Shown piece after piece: positions 17,060 to 26,178 of a DNA stretch of 50,801 nucleotides (positions are counted from its first letter, which is position 1; every line of letters begins with the position of its first letter). The notes below the pieces were generated by a model. It saw only the letters and a program-made list of their open reading frames with translations. It was not told the origin of the DNA and did no database searches. The DNA lies in NCBI GenBank assembly GCA_017630195.1, contig JAGBVS010000022.1, forward strand, positions 1 to 50,801. The letters are read 5' to 3'. Position numbers and translations under genes: made by a program. Origin of the DNA: Bacteroidales bacterium. Lineage in GTDB: Bacteria; Bacteroidota; Bacteroidia; Bacteroidales; F082.

Positions 17060-18178
17060 ATGAAAATACTTCAATTGGTTAAAACGTCTATAGGTGCACG
17101 ATGGGCTTTGGAACAAATGAAAGAATTGGTAGATGCAGGGTTTGAAGTGCATGTGGCAATGCCTATAGGAGGAGCACATACCCAAACGTATATTGATTAT
17201 GGTATATTTGTTCATGATATTAAATATAACTTAAAAAGACCATTTAAAAGTATAAAAAGACTTAGAGAAATTGTTGATTTAGTTGAACCAGATATAATTC
17301 ATAGTCATTTTTACAATACCACTTTGATAATGAGGCTTGGATTAAGAAAGTATAAAATACCAAGAGTTTTTCAATTGCCAGGACCGTCTCATTTGTATTA
17401 TCCATTTGTCAAGTGGCTTGAAATAGCAATTGCACAAGAAAAGTATGATTATTGGATTGGTGCATGTAAATTTAGCCAACAATCATATATAGATTATGGT
17501 ATAAATGAAGATAGGGTATTTTTATCATATTATCAAGGAGAACCTGTAAAAGATATTGTATATAAAGACGAGAAAAAAATTAGAAAAGAGTTTAATTTAC
17601 CAGATACTGCTATTTTGATAGGGATGATTTCATATATGTATCCTCCAAAAAAATATCTTGGACAAAAAAGAGGTATTAAAGGCCATGAGGATTTTATTGA
17701 GGCTATTGCTATTGCATCTAAACATAATCCTAATATATATGGTGTTTGTGTTGGTGGTGCATGGAATAATGCATACGAATATGAAAAGAAGGTTATGAAT
17801 TATGCTGAGAAAATTACAAAGAATGTAATCTTTTGTGGAAGTAGAAATAATGTTCCAGAAATATATCCTGAATTATTCTGTGCAGTACAACCTTCTCATC
17901 AAGAAAATCTGGGAGGCGCAGGACAGGCTTTTAGGTATGCTTGTCCTATTATAGCAACAGAGACTGGAGGATTGCCGGATATAGTTATAGATGGTGTTAC
18001 AGGATATCTGGTGCCAGTCAAAAATCCACAAAAATTAGCAGAAGCCATACTTAAGGCGGTGAAAAATCCGCAAAAAACATACGAAATGATGTTAAATGGA
18101 CGTCAACATTATATGCAATTAAAAGAAAACAACAAAGGTAGTTTGATAAAAATATATCAAAATATATTAACTAAATGA
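17060..18178 (+). CDS. Family 4 glycosyltransferase
   Basis: 372-residue GT4-type transferase. N-terminal domain: '[21 protein letters not shown]' (ends [15 protein letters not shown]), '[20 protein letters not shown]'. C-terminal donor domain: '[30 protein letters not shown]', in which the E-N-x-G-G...E-T-G-G-L-P pattern binds the nucleotide sugar, and '[16 protein letters not shown]'. It lies 5 nt after the previous transferase and 4 nt before the initiating transferase, so these genes are tightly coupled. The acceptor and donor are unknown. Confidence 0.9.
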   Translation: MKILQLVKTSIGARWALEQMKELVDAGFEVHVAMPIGGAHTQTYIDYGIFVHDIKYNLKRPFKSIKRLREIVDLVEPDIIHSHFYNTTLIMRLGLRKYKIPRVFQLPGPSHLYYPFVKWLEIAIAQEKYDYWIGACKFSQQSYIDYGINEDRVFLSYYQGEPVKDIVYKDEKKIRKEFNLPDTAILIGMISYMYPPKKYLGQKRGIKGHEDFIEAIAIASKHNPNIYGVCVGGAWNNAYEYEKKVMNYAEKITKNVIFCGSRNNVPEIYPELFCAVQPSHQENLGGAGQAFRYACPIIATETGGLPDIVIDGVTGYLVPVKNPQKLAEAILKAVKNPQKTYEMMLNGRQHYMQLKENNKGSLIKIYQNILTK

Positions 18179-18182
18179 TATA

Positions 18183-18797
18183 ATGGTCATGTATAAATTT
18201 TTTTTCAAACGAATAATAGATTTTACAATTGTTTTTATCGCTTTATTAATCATTTGGCCTATATTATTGATAATAACAGTATGGTTATACTTCGCTAACA
18301 AAGGTGCTGGTGCATTCTTCACACAAGAACGCCCTGGCAAAAACGGCAAAATATTTAAGGTTATAAAATACAAAACCATGACAGACAAACGTGATGAGAA
18401 TGGAAATTTACTCCCAGATGCACAACGTTTGACAAAAGTTGGTAAATTTGTGCGTTCTACTTCCATTGATGAACTGCCACAACTGATAAATGTACTAAAA
18501 GGTGATATGGCATTGATTGGACCAAGACCATTGTTGGTACAATATTTACCATTATATTCAAAAGAGCAAGCGCGTCGTCATGAGGTAAGACCAGGTATTA
18601 CAGGTTGGGCACAATGCAATGGAAGAAATGCCATCAGTTGGCAAAAGAAATTTGAATTAGATGTCTGGTATGTTGAAAATTGTACGTTATGGACAGACAT
18701 AAAAATAATTTGGATAACAATAATGAAAGTTTTAAAAAGAGCCGACATATCACAAGATGGTCAAGCAACTATGGAGGCATTTAATGGAAATAATTAA
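18183..18797 (+). CDS. Initiating sugar-phosphate transferase (bacterial sugar transferase family)
   Basis: 204-residue monotopic membrane enzyme that transfers a sugar-1-phosphate to undecaprenyl phosphate, the first step of repeat-unit assembly. One N-terminal hydrophobic segment (about residues 12-34, '[19 protein letters not shown]') is followed by the catalytic core. That core has '[17 protein letters not shown]', '[21 protein letters not shown]' (ends [14 protein letters not shown]) and '[14 protein letters not shown]'. The short length puts it in the PglC/CapM group rather than the long WcaJ group. ATG at 18183 or 18189 may be used. The substrate could be UDP-FucNAc or a related 2-acetamido-6-deoxy sugar; this is an inference from context. 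Confidence 0.93.
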   Translation: MVMYKFFFKRIIDFTIVFIALLIIWPILLIITVWLYFANKGAGAFFTQERPGKNGKIFKVIKYKTMTDKRDENGNLLPDAQRLTKVGKFVRSTSIDELPQLINVLKGDMALIGPRPLLVQYLPLYSKEQARRHEVRPGITGWAQCNGRNAISWQKKFELDVWYVENCTLWTDIKIIWITIMKVLKRADISQDGQATMEAFNGNN

Positions 18798-18807
18798 AAA
18801 TAATAAT

Positions 18808-19455
18808 ATGAAAGATATAGCCATATATGGTTTTGGAGGTTACGGAAGAGAAATAGCGTCAATAATTAAAGTTATCAACTCTGTTGAGCCAACATGGAAT
18901 ATCATTGGATTCTTTGATGATGATAATGATAAACAAGGATTTAAAAATGAGTACGGAGAAGTTATTGGTAATCTAGAAACCGTTAATAACTATGACAAAC
19001 CTTTGTCAATAGTAATGGCAATTGCGTCTCCAAACGTATTGTGGAAAATTGTCTCTCAGATTAACAATCCTAATATATCATTTCCAAACATAATAGCTCC
19101 AACAGTATTTTTCTTTGACAAAGAAACATTCAATATTGGGAAAGGTAATGTGATTTGTCACCATTGCAGAATTAGTACTGATGTTACATTTGGTAACTTC
19201 AATTTGATCAACGGATGCAGTTCTTTTGGTCACGATGTAAAACTAGGAGATTATAACATGATGCAGCCAGAGACAAGAATTTCTGGAGAGACAGAAATTG
19301 GAAATAAAAACTTCTTCGGTGTACGTTGTACTGTTCTCCAAGGATTGAAAATTGGGGAAAACACTCGCATAGGAGCAGGAAGTTTTATAATAAGAAAGAC
19401 AAAAGACGGACAAACATATTTTGGCAATCCAGCTAAAATGTTAAAAGTAGAATAA
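18808..19455 (+). CDS. NeuD-like sugar acyltransferase (left-handed beta helix)
   Basis: About 215-residue acyltransferase of the NeuD/PglD type. The N-terminal Rossmann-like part 'IAIYGFGGYGREIASII' binds the sugar nucleotide. The C-terminal part is a hexapeptide-repeat beta helix ('IGKGNVICHHCRISTDVTFG', 'NFFGVRCTVLQGLKIGENTRIGAGSF'). The start is placed at 18808 because the residues from there match the family; two upstream ATGs at 18757 and 18784 overlap the preceding gene. PglD-type enzymes acetylate 4-amino sugars with acetyl-CoA. Here an ACP gene follows after 24 nt, so the donor may be an acyl-ACP instead (inference). Confidence 0.86.
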   Translation: MKDIAIYGFGGYGREIASIIKVINSVEPTWNIIGFFDDDNDKQGFKNEYGEVIGNLETVNNYDKPLSIVMAIASPNVLWKIVSQINNPNISFPNIIAPTVFFFDKETFNIGKGNVICHHCRISTDVTFGNFNLINGCSSFGHDVKLGDYNMMQPETRISGETEIGNKNFFGVRCTVLQGLKIGENTRIGAGSFIIRKTKDGQTYFGNPAKMLKVE

Positions 19456-19479
19456 TAATAACCCTAAATAATAATCAGT

Positions 19480-19698
19480 ATGGAACAAAAGTTTTTTGAT
19501 TTACTTAAAGAAGCTATTGAAATAGAAGATCACGATGTAAATATGGAAGACCAATTCAGAGAATATCCTGAATGGAGTTCTTTAGCATATTTATCAATAA
19601 TAGCTATGTTAGACGAAGAATATGATGTACAAATAGAAGAAGCAGAATTCAAAACACTTCGTACAGTAGCTGATCTTTATAATGCTATTCAAAAATAA
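19480..19698 (+). CDS. Acyl carrier protein (dedicated)
   Basis: 72-residue acidic ACP. The phosphopantetheine site is in 'EWSSLAYLSIIAMLDEEYDV': Ser34, followed by Leu, aligns with the Ser of the DSL motif of FabC/AcpP, with Ser replacing Asp before it. The 'LDEEYDVQIEEAEF' helix also matches ACPs. The length is normal. It stands between an acyltransferase and a KAS III gene and is surely a pathway-specific ACP rather than the fatty-acid housekeeping one. It needs a 4'-phosphopantetheinyl transferase encoded elsewhere. Confidence 0.9.
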   Translation: MEQKFFDLLKEAIEIEDHDVNMEDQFREYPEWSSLAYLSIIAMLDEEYDVQIEEAEFKTLRTVADLYNAIQK

Positions 19699-19704
19699 TA
19701 TACA

Positions 19705-20781
19705 ATGGCTAAATTGGAATTTGAACATGTAGGAATAACTGCATTAGCGGCAGCTATTCCTCAACATGTTATCAACAACTATGAATATACTGAATTCTTT
19801 CCTAAAGAAGAAGTTAAAGAAGTTGTCGATAAAATAGGCGTGTTTGAACGCCGATTTGCAGATAAAAACACCTGTTCTTCTGACTTATGTTTTGCTGCTG
19901 CCGAGAAATTAATTTCAGATAATAACATTGATAAATCTGAAATAGATCTTCTTGTATTTATATCCCAAACACCAGACTATAGAATGCCTGCAACTTCTGT
20001 CATTTTACAAGACAGACTCGGACTTTCAAATAACACAATTGCGTTTGACATAAATCTCGGATGCTCAGCCTTTATTTATGGATTATCTGTAGTCTATAGT
20101 ATGATGCAGAATTCAAATCTTCGTAAAGCACTTGTTCTTGATGGGGAAACTCGTTCTAAAGTATATTCTCCGAAAGACAGAAGAAGTGCTTTTATTTTTG
20201 GTGATGCTGGTGTTGCGGCTATTGTGGAAAGAAGTGAAAAATTCGGCAAAAGCTATTTCTCATTAAACTCTGACGGTTCAAGAGAAGGATTAATAAAAAT
20301 TGATGCGGGCGGTTATAGAAACATGAGTTCAGCAGAAACAGTTGTCGAACATGTTGTTGATGAGTTTGGAAACATCCGTAGTGCAGAACATGGTTATATG
20401 CATGGTGGTGACGTATTCAATTTTGTCATTAGAGAAATACCTCGTGACATAAAACAGACTATAGAATACGCAGGAAAAAACAAAGAAGATTTCGATTACT
20501 ATGTCTTTCACCAAGCAAACAATTTTATCAATTCTTACATAGCTAAGAAAATGAAATTAGAAGACAGTAAAATTCCAGCTACAATCTCAAAATATGGAAA
20601 CACATCTTCAGTTTCTGTTCCTTTAACAATTGTCAGTGAACTTAAAGATAAGTTGGACGGCAATAGAGAATTGTTATTAAGCGCTTTTGGAGTTGGAATG
20701 ACTTGGGCAACAGGAATCGTTCCTTTTGTTGATTGTAAAATTAGTGATATAGTTGAAGTTAATGATGGAAAAGCAGTTTAA
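19705..20781 (+). CDS. 3-oxoacyl-ACP synthase III-like condensing enzyme
   Basis: 358-residue thiolase-fold enzyme. The KAS III catalytic triad is complete: Cys120 ('NLGCSAF'), His269 ('VFHQANNF') and Asn299 ('YGNTSSVSVP'). FabH-type enzymes condense a short acyl-CoA with malonyl-ACP to a 3-oxoacyl-ACP. With the ACP gene 6 nt upstream and an SDR reductase gene overlapping downstream, it can be expected to make 3-oxobutyryl-ACP or a similar short chain for a sugar substituent. A housekeeping FabH role is less likely because no fab genes surround it. Confidence 0.92.
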   Translation: MAKLEFEHVGITALAAAIPQHVINNYEYTEFFPKEEVKEVVDKIGVFERRFADKNTCSSDLCFAAAEKLISDNNIDKSEIDLLVFISQTPDYRMPATSVILQDRLGLSNNTIAFDINLGCSAFIYGLSVVYSMMQNSNLRKALVLDGETRSKVYSPKDRRSAFIFGDAGVAAIVERSEKFGKSYFSLNSDGSREGLIKIDAGGYRNMSSAETVVEHVVDEFGNIRSAEHGYMHGGDVFNFVIREIPRDIKQTIEYAGKNKEDFDYYVFHQANNFINSYIAKKMKLEDSKIPATISKYGNTSSVSVPLTIVSELKDKLDGNRELLLSAFGVGMTWATGIVPFVDCKISDIVEVNDGKAV

Positions 20782-21538
20782 TCCGTTTTCATTAAAAAAT
20801 AAAGTAATCGTTATATCTGGTGCAGCATCAGGAATTGGTCGTCAATGTGCAATTACTTGCTCAAAAATGGGAGCTAAATTAATTCTTTTAGACCTTAATG
20901 AAATTGGTTTGTCAGAAACATTGCAACTTTTAGAAAATAGTGACGAACATTTTTCTGCTGTAATAAATCTTACAGATTACAATAAGGTTGGAAATATCAT
21001 ATCGTCTGCTGTTGAAAAGATTGGTAGAATATCAGGTTTATTAAACTGTGCTGGAATTTCTACTACGTTGCCTTTAAAAAATGCGAAACAAGAAATATTA
21101 GATAATTTCTTCAAAATAAATGTATATACAGCATATTTCCTTACTCAAACTGTATGTAAAATGGGTAATTTTTCTAAAGAAGGTGGAAGTATAGTTTTCT
21201 TTTCCTCTGCTGCTGGTCAATATGGAGAAAGTGGAAAATCTATCTATGGTATGACAAAAGGAGCTCTTTTCTCATGTGCCAAATCGCTTGCATGTGAATT
21301 ATCAAGAAAGAATATCAGAGTCAACTCTATCTCGCCAGGTGTCATAGTTACACCAATAAACCAAAATCTTCCTCATATCGCTGATCCAGAATTAAGGAAA
21401 CAGACAGAAGCATTACACCTTCTAGGATTGGGAAATCCAGAAGATATTGCAAATGCTTGTGTCTATTTATTATCAGATGCATCAAGATGGGTAACGGGGT
21501 CTAATTTGGTTGTTGATGGCGGTTATACTACTAGATAA
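20765..21538 (+). CDS. SDR-family reductase (FabG-like)
   Basis: 257-residue classical short-chain dehydrogenase. NAD(P) loop 'GAASGIGRQ' (residues 19-27), 'NCAG' at 94-97, catalytic Ser about 148, Tyr161 and Lys165 ('YGMTKG'), and a C-terminal 'GSNLVVDGGYTTR' typical of FabG-like enzymes. The start at 20765 is chosen among three nearby ATGs; it overlaps the KAS III gene by 17 nt, which shows tight coupling. The expected reaction is reduction of the 3-oxoacyl-ACP product to 3-hydroxyacyl-ACP (inference from neighbours). Confidence 0.9.
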   Translation: MEKQFNPFSLKNKVIVISGAASGIGRQCAITCSKMGAKLILLDLNEIGLSETLQLLENSDEHFSAVINLTDYNKVGNIISSAVEKIGRISGLLNCAGISTTLPLKNAKQEILDNFFKINVYTAYFLTQTVCKMGNFSKEGGSIVFFSSAAGQYGESGKSIYGMTKGALFSCAKSLACELSRKNIRVNSISPGVIVTPINQNLPHIADPELRKQTEALHLLGLGNPEDIANACVYLLSDASRWVTGSNLVVDGGYTTR

Positions 21539-22122
21539 TGAATATAAGTCAACATATAAATTCTATCTTTAGTTCAAACACTTATATAATTGAAGATAAA
21601 TTTTATGATTATTGTTGGTTAATTGATATAGGAGAAGCTGATCATTTAATTGACAACTCATTAAATATAAAAGGTGTTTTTCTAACTCATTCTCACTTTG
21701 ACCATATTTACGGTATAAATGATTTTCACAAAAAATTTCCTGATTGTATAATTTATACTTCTGAATATGGCAAAATTGCATTGAAAGACGCAAAGAAAAA
21801 CCTTTCTTTTTATCACGAACAAGCAATAGAATATTTAGAAGATAACGTTCAGATTTTAAAAGAAGGTGATAAAATAGAACTATTCCATAACATTTATTTA
21901 GAAGTTTTAGAAACTCCAGGTCATTGTCCAAGTTGTCTAACATACTATACAAACAATTACATTTTTACTGGAGATTCATATATTCCAAACTTAAAAGTAG
22001 TAACCAACTTACCAAAAGGAAACAAAATACAAGCACAAGAATCATTAGAAAGAATAAAAGAATTAGCAAAAAACAGAATTATATGCCCTGGACATGGGAA
22101 AATTTTCGATGAGAATATTTAA
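21538..22122 (+). CDS. Metallo-beta-lactamase-fold hydrolase
   Basis: 194-residue member of the glyoxalase II-like branch. The zinc motif HSHFDH is at residues 51-56. A further His lies in 'ETPGHCPSC', the Asp ligand is in 'FTGDSYIP', and the last His is in 'ICPGHGKIF'. It overlaps the SDR gene by one base (TAATG). In the context of ACP and KAS III it could act as a thioesterase on acyl-ACP or acyl-CoA, or as an editing enzyme; this is inference. It is not an antibiotic-resistance beta-lactamase, judging from its length and the lack of a signal peptide. It ends the locus and is followed by a strong terminator. Confidence 0.88.
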   Translation: MNISQHINSIFSSNTYIIEDKFYDYCWLIDIGEADHLIDNSLNIKGVFLTHSHFDHIYGINDFHKKFPDCIIYTSEYGKIALKDAKKNLSFYHEQAIEYLEDNVQILKEGDKIELFHNIYLEVLETPGHCPSCLTYYTNNYIFTGDSYIPNLKVVTNLPKGNKIQAQESLERIKELAKNRIICPGHGKIFDENI

Positions 22123-22135
22123 GTTTCTTGTCAAC

Positions 22136-22175
22136 AAAAAATGGCTGAATCAATTACAAGATTCAGCCATTTTTG
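22136..22175. terminator. Bidirectional terminator between polysaccharide locus and T9SS gene
   Basis: A perfect stem AATGGCTGAATC / GATTCAGCCATT with an 8-nt loop, flanked by A-tract and T-tract, so it can end transcription from both sides. It separates the convergent MBL-fold and T9SS-protein genes. Confidence 0.9.
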
Positions 22176-22199
22176 GTATAATGCTTTTACATTTTTCTT

Positions 22200-25100
22200 T
22201 TATTCAACTACGTTGATCCTTCTTGTTATAAGTCCGTTTTCTGTCATGACTTTCACCATATAAACACCGGCTTTGTATTGTGACATGTCTATTGTTTCTT
22301 CATTGCTGTTGGTGTCGCTGTCATAAATAACCTGGCCTATTGTGTTGATAATAGTGATGCGTGTGATGCCTTCAGCCTTGATGTTTAATCCGCCTCGTGT
22401 TGGATTAGGATAAATCATAATGTCGCTGAGTGCATTTTCATCAATGCCAACCGGTACCAATATTGAAACGTGGATCGGGTCAGACTCGCATTCTTCTTCA
22501 CCTTTTACATAAACGGCTGTAACTTGATAATGATAAGTTCCATTTACATCTATTTCATCGAAATAGATGTTTTGTTTAGTATCATCTATCAACTCGTAAT
22601 TGTCGTCGTCTGTGCTTCTGTAAATGTTGTATTGCTTAGGCTCGCCTATTAAAGACCATGTCAATTTCACGCCGTAATCTCCATTATAATACATGGTTTC
22701 TGCAATGATATTTACAGGAGCGTCACAATCCATAACATATTCTACTGTAGCACATTGTGGACATGACATTGAACCTGTGTAGTTGATGTCGCCAGGTTGT
22801 TCTGTCTCAGGATCTATATTGTGATTATATACGACTCTTACGCAATAATCTACAGCTTCTTCACCAACGAATGGTTCTGCAAATGAGTTTTCAGTTATTG
22901 GCTCTGGAGTGATGAGTTCTCCGTTGCGGAATACTAATACTCCCATTGGAGTCAATACGTCTTCTTCTCTTGTCTTGCTTGTTGCCAAAGTGATGTCGTC
23001 GATGTCGAGCATATATTGGTCGTGACAATTGAAGTGACGGAATGCGATATGGATTTCACGGCCGGCATAGTTGCTTAAATCGATGGTTCTTAACGACCAT
23101 TTTGTCTGACGGTCGCGTGCTCCATCGCCTTCTAATGTTTCTTCCCAAATCATAGTGAAATCATTAGGATTTGTATTTCCAGCCAATGAGATAGCGATAC
23201 CATAATGTTCTGCTGCAAATTCTCCGTCTTGGGCACAAACATAGAAAGAGAGTTCTGAATCTTCTTTGATAGCATATTTCTCTACCGTGACGAAATAGTT
23301 GTCAGGATAAAGCACTTCAGCGAACTGATTGTTGAATGACTCAGACAATACAAAATGCTGGCTGCCGTTATTACCTTGTCCTGGTTCCATATATTCTGCT
23401 GATGTTCTCCAAGTGTAATTGTCGCCGTCAGCGTCGATAGTGGTCCATCCATCTATAGAACCGTCTTCGAAGTCGAAGAAGAATGAGTCGATTACATCAG
23501 GAAGTTCTTCTCCTTCCATATTCCAATTCAAGACAGCTTTACCTTTGAAATATTCAGCAGTGAGACCTGTAACACCTTGAAGGTTTTCGCAGCTTGAATA
23601 AGTCCAGTCATATTCAACAGCCTCACTTGAACCAGTTATATAGTTAGCAACGACTTTTGTCACATGATGGCTTTCTGATATTTCAGTGTTATGTTGATAA
23701 TAATTAGTTGTCACTGTAGCTTCGAGGACGTCATCTAAATAAACATCGTATGAAACGACAGCTTTATCTTCTTTTTTAGACTCATTTACTAAAACGATGT
23801 CGTCAACATTGACATAGAACTGATTTGTACAGTTGAAGTGACGGAAAGCGATGTATATTTCTTGTTCTGCGTAATCGCTGAGGTCTAATATCTTTTTATA
23901 CCAAGCACCTTGTTTAGAACCGTCGCGTGTGCCTTCGCCGCCTTTAGCTGACAATGTTTCTTCCCAAATCATGGTGAAGTCTTCAGGACTGCTGTTGCCT
24001 GTTGTTGAGATAGCGATGCCATAATGTTCGGCAGCCCATGTAGCGTCTTGAGCGCAGACATAGAATGAAAGTTGTGAACCGTCTTTGATGAGATATTTAT
24101 CTGTAGTGACCAAGTAGTTATCAGGTGTGAGCGCGGCACCCAAGTCGTTGTCGAATGATTGAGAGATGACGCAATATCTACTTCCGTTATGGCCGTTGCC
24201 TGGACCTAAAATCTCTGTTGTGAGACGCCAGTTGAAACCGTCGCCGTCAGCATCTATTGTTTGCCATCCGTCGAGGAAACCATTGTCGAAGTCGAAATTA
24301 AACTCACCTCCGCCATTGCTGAAGTCTTTGTTTTCCCATTTAGCCCAACCTGTTGCAGATACTGACAAGTTTTCTACTGGAGCGAGAATCTCGTCTATCG
24401 TTGCTTCTAATGTTGTCTCATTCCAAATTGTGACGTTGTTGACATATAAAGTGTCGTATCCTTTTTTCATGACGGCGTAAGAATAATTACCTTTGCGGAA
24501 GCTGTCCCAGTGGAAGCTGCCGTTTTCATCGACTGTAGCTTTATAGTCGTAGCCCATTCCAGGTTCATCGATATTAGTGAATTTTACCTTTGCACCAGCA
24601 GCCACTTCATTTCCAGTTGTCATGATATTCATATCGACAGAAGTGAACATTTCGCCGAAGTCTAAGGTATTAGACCATGTTATTTCAGATTCAGCTTTAT
24701 TGTCAGTATATATTGCACCAACGCCCCATTGATAAGCGCCGTTGCTCAATGAGTTCCACTGAGTATCTACGAATGTTGTATCGCTGACGTTTTCAGCAAG
24801 TTTCACAGTTTCATCAGTGTGAATGTTTTTTCTATATACATTATAAAGGTCTAAGAAAGAACGGTTGTCAGTTTTTGTAATTCTTTCAGGCACACCAATG
24901 CCGAAAGGTTTAGCGTCGGCTTTAGCGATAGCTGGACCTGTTGAAGACTCGCCATTGAATTTGATGTTATTCAAGACTGCTGTTTCGCCTTTAGCATTTT
25001 CGAGATAACCTCTCACGAGCCAAGAATATATAGCGCCGTAATCCACGGTGTGACCCCAAGTTGTTCCGTTGAAAGAAATCCAGTCGCTGTTAGAGTCGCC

Positions 25101-26051
25101 CACGTGATAGCAGCCTGTTGCAGGGAAAGCGTCTTTAGAATAGAAAGTAATCCACAATGGCTGAGTTCCGTCTAATAATACAGGATTGTCGAGTTCGATT
25201 TCTATAACAGATTTAGAACCTGATGTTGTAAAATCTTGAGACGACACCAAAGTCGCAGGAGCGTCAGTTCCTCCGAAATAAATGTTAGCTGTGATGTCGA
25301 GAGATGGGTCTTGGTCGAAGTAAGACACTTTTGTCAAGGAATAGCCAGCGTATTCTTCAGTGTCTGGGAAGCTGATGCCCCAATAGATAGCTCCTGTTTC
25401 AGAGCCGACGGCATTAGCATAATCGCCTTCGTCGTAGAAGATCCATCCGCCTTCAAATGGAGGAATTTCTTGGTATAAAACGATGTTATCTACGAAATAG
25501 GCGTCGAGGCCGGCTGAATCCATGTTGTCTTTTTGGTAAGACCATTTATAAGTATGAACGCCTTTCTTGACTTTATATTCTCTGTAGCTCCAGTCGGCAT
25601 TACCTGTAGCGACTGCTTTCTGAACTCCGTCGATATAGAAGTAACCGTTGTCGAAGAATTGTTCGCTTGATACTTTATGGTAGAAACTCATTATACCATC
25701 GAAAGGGACATCGATAGTGATTGAGATGTCAGACTTGCCGCTTTCTAAGCCTTCGCAAGATGACTTGATGGCGTAGTTGCCTTCGTAAGCGTCGTTGGTG
25801 ATTGCCCAAGGAGCGTTGCCGTTATTGTCGAAATCAGCTTGGTTTAAGTTACCAGTCTCGAAGTCAACGACAATTTTTTTAGGAATTATCTCATTCCAAC
25901 TCCAAATAAGGTCAACATTATTTTCTTCGTTAACAGATGCTGCCACATCGGCAATAGGAGGATAAGTTGTCTTAGGTGTTACCCTTTGTGCATTGATTGT
26001 TCCAAACAATCCTATGATGCACATAGTCATTAGTAATAGTGATTTTTTCAT
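22200..26051 (-). CDS. Large T9SS-exported protein with gingipain-type adhesin domains
   Basis: 1283-residue surface or secreted protein. Signal peptide at residues 1-21, ending 'GTINAQ'. A first jelly-roll-like domain lies at about 60-195. A carboxypeptidase-regulatory-like beta domain lies at about 490-560. Two closely similar Cleaved_Adhesin (choice-of-anchor J type) domains lie at about 580-755 and 854-1022, each with 'DGW.TIDADGD', 'NYFVT/NYLVT', 'AEHYGIAIS' and 'IAFRHFNC'. The domain between them and the one after resemble fibronectin type III. The last about 75 residues are a T9SS sorting domain ('DIMIYPNPTRGG' ... 'YKAGVYMVKV'). Related domains in gingipains and HagA bind haem and host proteins. 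No protease domain is seen, so an adhesin role is inferred. Confidence 0.9.
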   Translation of the reverse strand: MKKSLLLMTMCIIGLFGTINAQRVTPKTTYPPIADVAASVNEENNVDLIWSWNEIIPKKIVVDFETGNLNQADFDNNGNAPWAITNDAYEGNYAIKSSCEGLESGKSDISITIDVPFDGIMSFYHKVSSEQFFDNGYFYIDGVQKAVATGNADWSYREYKVKKGVHTYKWSYQKDNMDSAGLDAYFVDNIVLYQEIPPFEGGWIFYDEGDYANAVGSETGAIYWGISFPDTEEYAGYSLTKVSYFDQDPSLDITANIYFGGTDAPATLVSSQDFTTSGSKSVIEIELDNPVLLDGTQPLWITFYSKDAFPATGCYHVGDSNSDWISFNGTTWGHTVDYGAIYSWLVRGYLENAKGETAVLNNIKFNGESSTGPAIAKADAKPFGIGVPERITKTDNRSFLDLYNVYRKNIHTDETVKLAENVSDTTFVDTQWNSLSNGAYQWGVGAIYTDNKAESEITWSNTLDFGEMFTSVDMNIMTTGNEVAAGAKVKFTNIDEPGMGYDYKATVDENGSFHWDSFRKGNYSYAVMKKGYDTLYVNNVTIWNETTLEATIDEILAPVENLSVSATGWAKWENKDFSNGGGEFNFDFDNGFLDGWQTIDADGDGFNWRLTTEILGPGNGHNGSRYCVISQSFDNDLGAALTPDNYLVTTDKYLIKDGSQLSFYVCAQDATWAAEHYGIAISTTGNSSPEDFTMIWEETLSAKGGEGTRDGSKQGAWYKKILDLSDYAEQEIYIAFRHFNCTNQFYVNVDDIVLVNESKKEDKAVVSYDVYLDDVLEATVTTNYYQHNTEISESHHVTKVVANYITGSSEAVEYDWTYSSCENLQGVTGLTAEYFKGKAVLNWNMEGEELPDVIDSFFFDFEDGSIDGWTTIDADGDNYTWRTSAEYMEPGQGNNGSQHFVLSESFNNQFAEVLYPDNYFVTVEKYAIKEDSELSFYVCAQDGEFAAEHYGIAISLAGNTNPNDFTMIWEETLEGDGARDRQTKWSLRTIDLSNYAGREIHIAFRHFNCHDQYMLDIDDITLATSKTREEDVLTPMGVLVFRNGELITPEPITENSFAEPFVGEEAVDYCVRVVYNHNIDPETEQPGDINYTGSMSCPQCATVEYVMDCDAPVNIIAETMYYNGDYGVKLTWSLIGEPKQYNIYRSTDDDNYELIDDTKQNIYFDEIDVNGTYHYQVTAVYVKGEEECESDPIHVSILVPVGIDENALSDIMIYPNPTRGGLNIKAEGITRITIINTIGQVIYDSDTNSNEETIDMSQYKAGVYMVKVMTENGLITRRINVVE

Positions 26052-26139
26052 AGTATAAAATTTATGTGTGGATTTATTTGAGACGCATCAATGCATATCT
26101 ATTTTTTATAGAAATCATTGATACGTCTCTACTTTTTGT

Positions 26140-26173
26140 CTTGTAGTCTTGTAGTCTTGTAGTCTTGTTGACT
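26140..26173. repeat. CTTGTAGT 8-nt array
   Basis: Three perfect CTTGTAGT units (26140-26163) followed by CTTGTTGACT, ending a few bases before the stop codon of the ROK-family gene on the minus strand. Same unit as in tsaB and between gltX and folB. Confidence 0.85.
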
Positions 26174-26178
26174 TCAAA

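Noticed and set aside
18757-18807. Earlier start of the NeuD-like gene
   Set aside because: The added residues overlap the initiating transferase gene and do not fit the family; the ATG at 18808 starts at the conserved strand.
21538-22122. Antibiotic-type metallo-beta-lactamase
   Set aside because: No signal peptide, glyoxalase II-like pattern, and it is the last gene of the acyl module in the polysaccharide locus.
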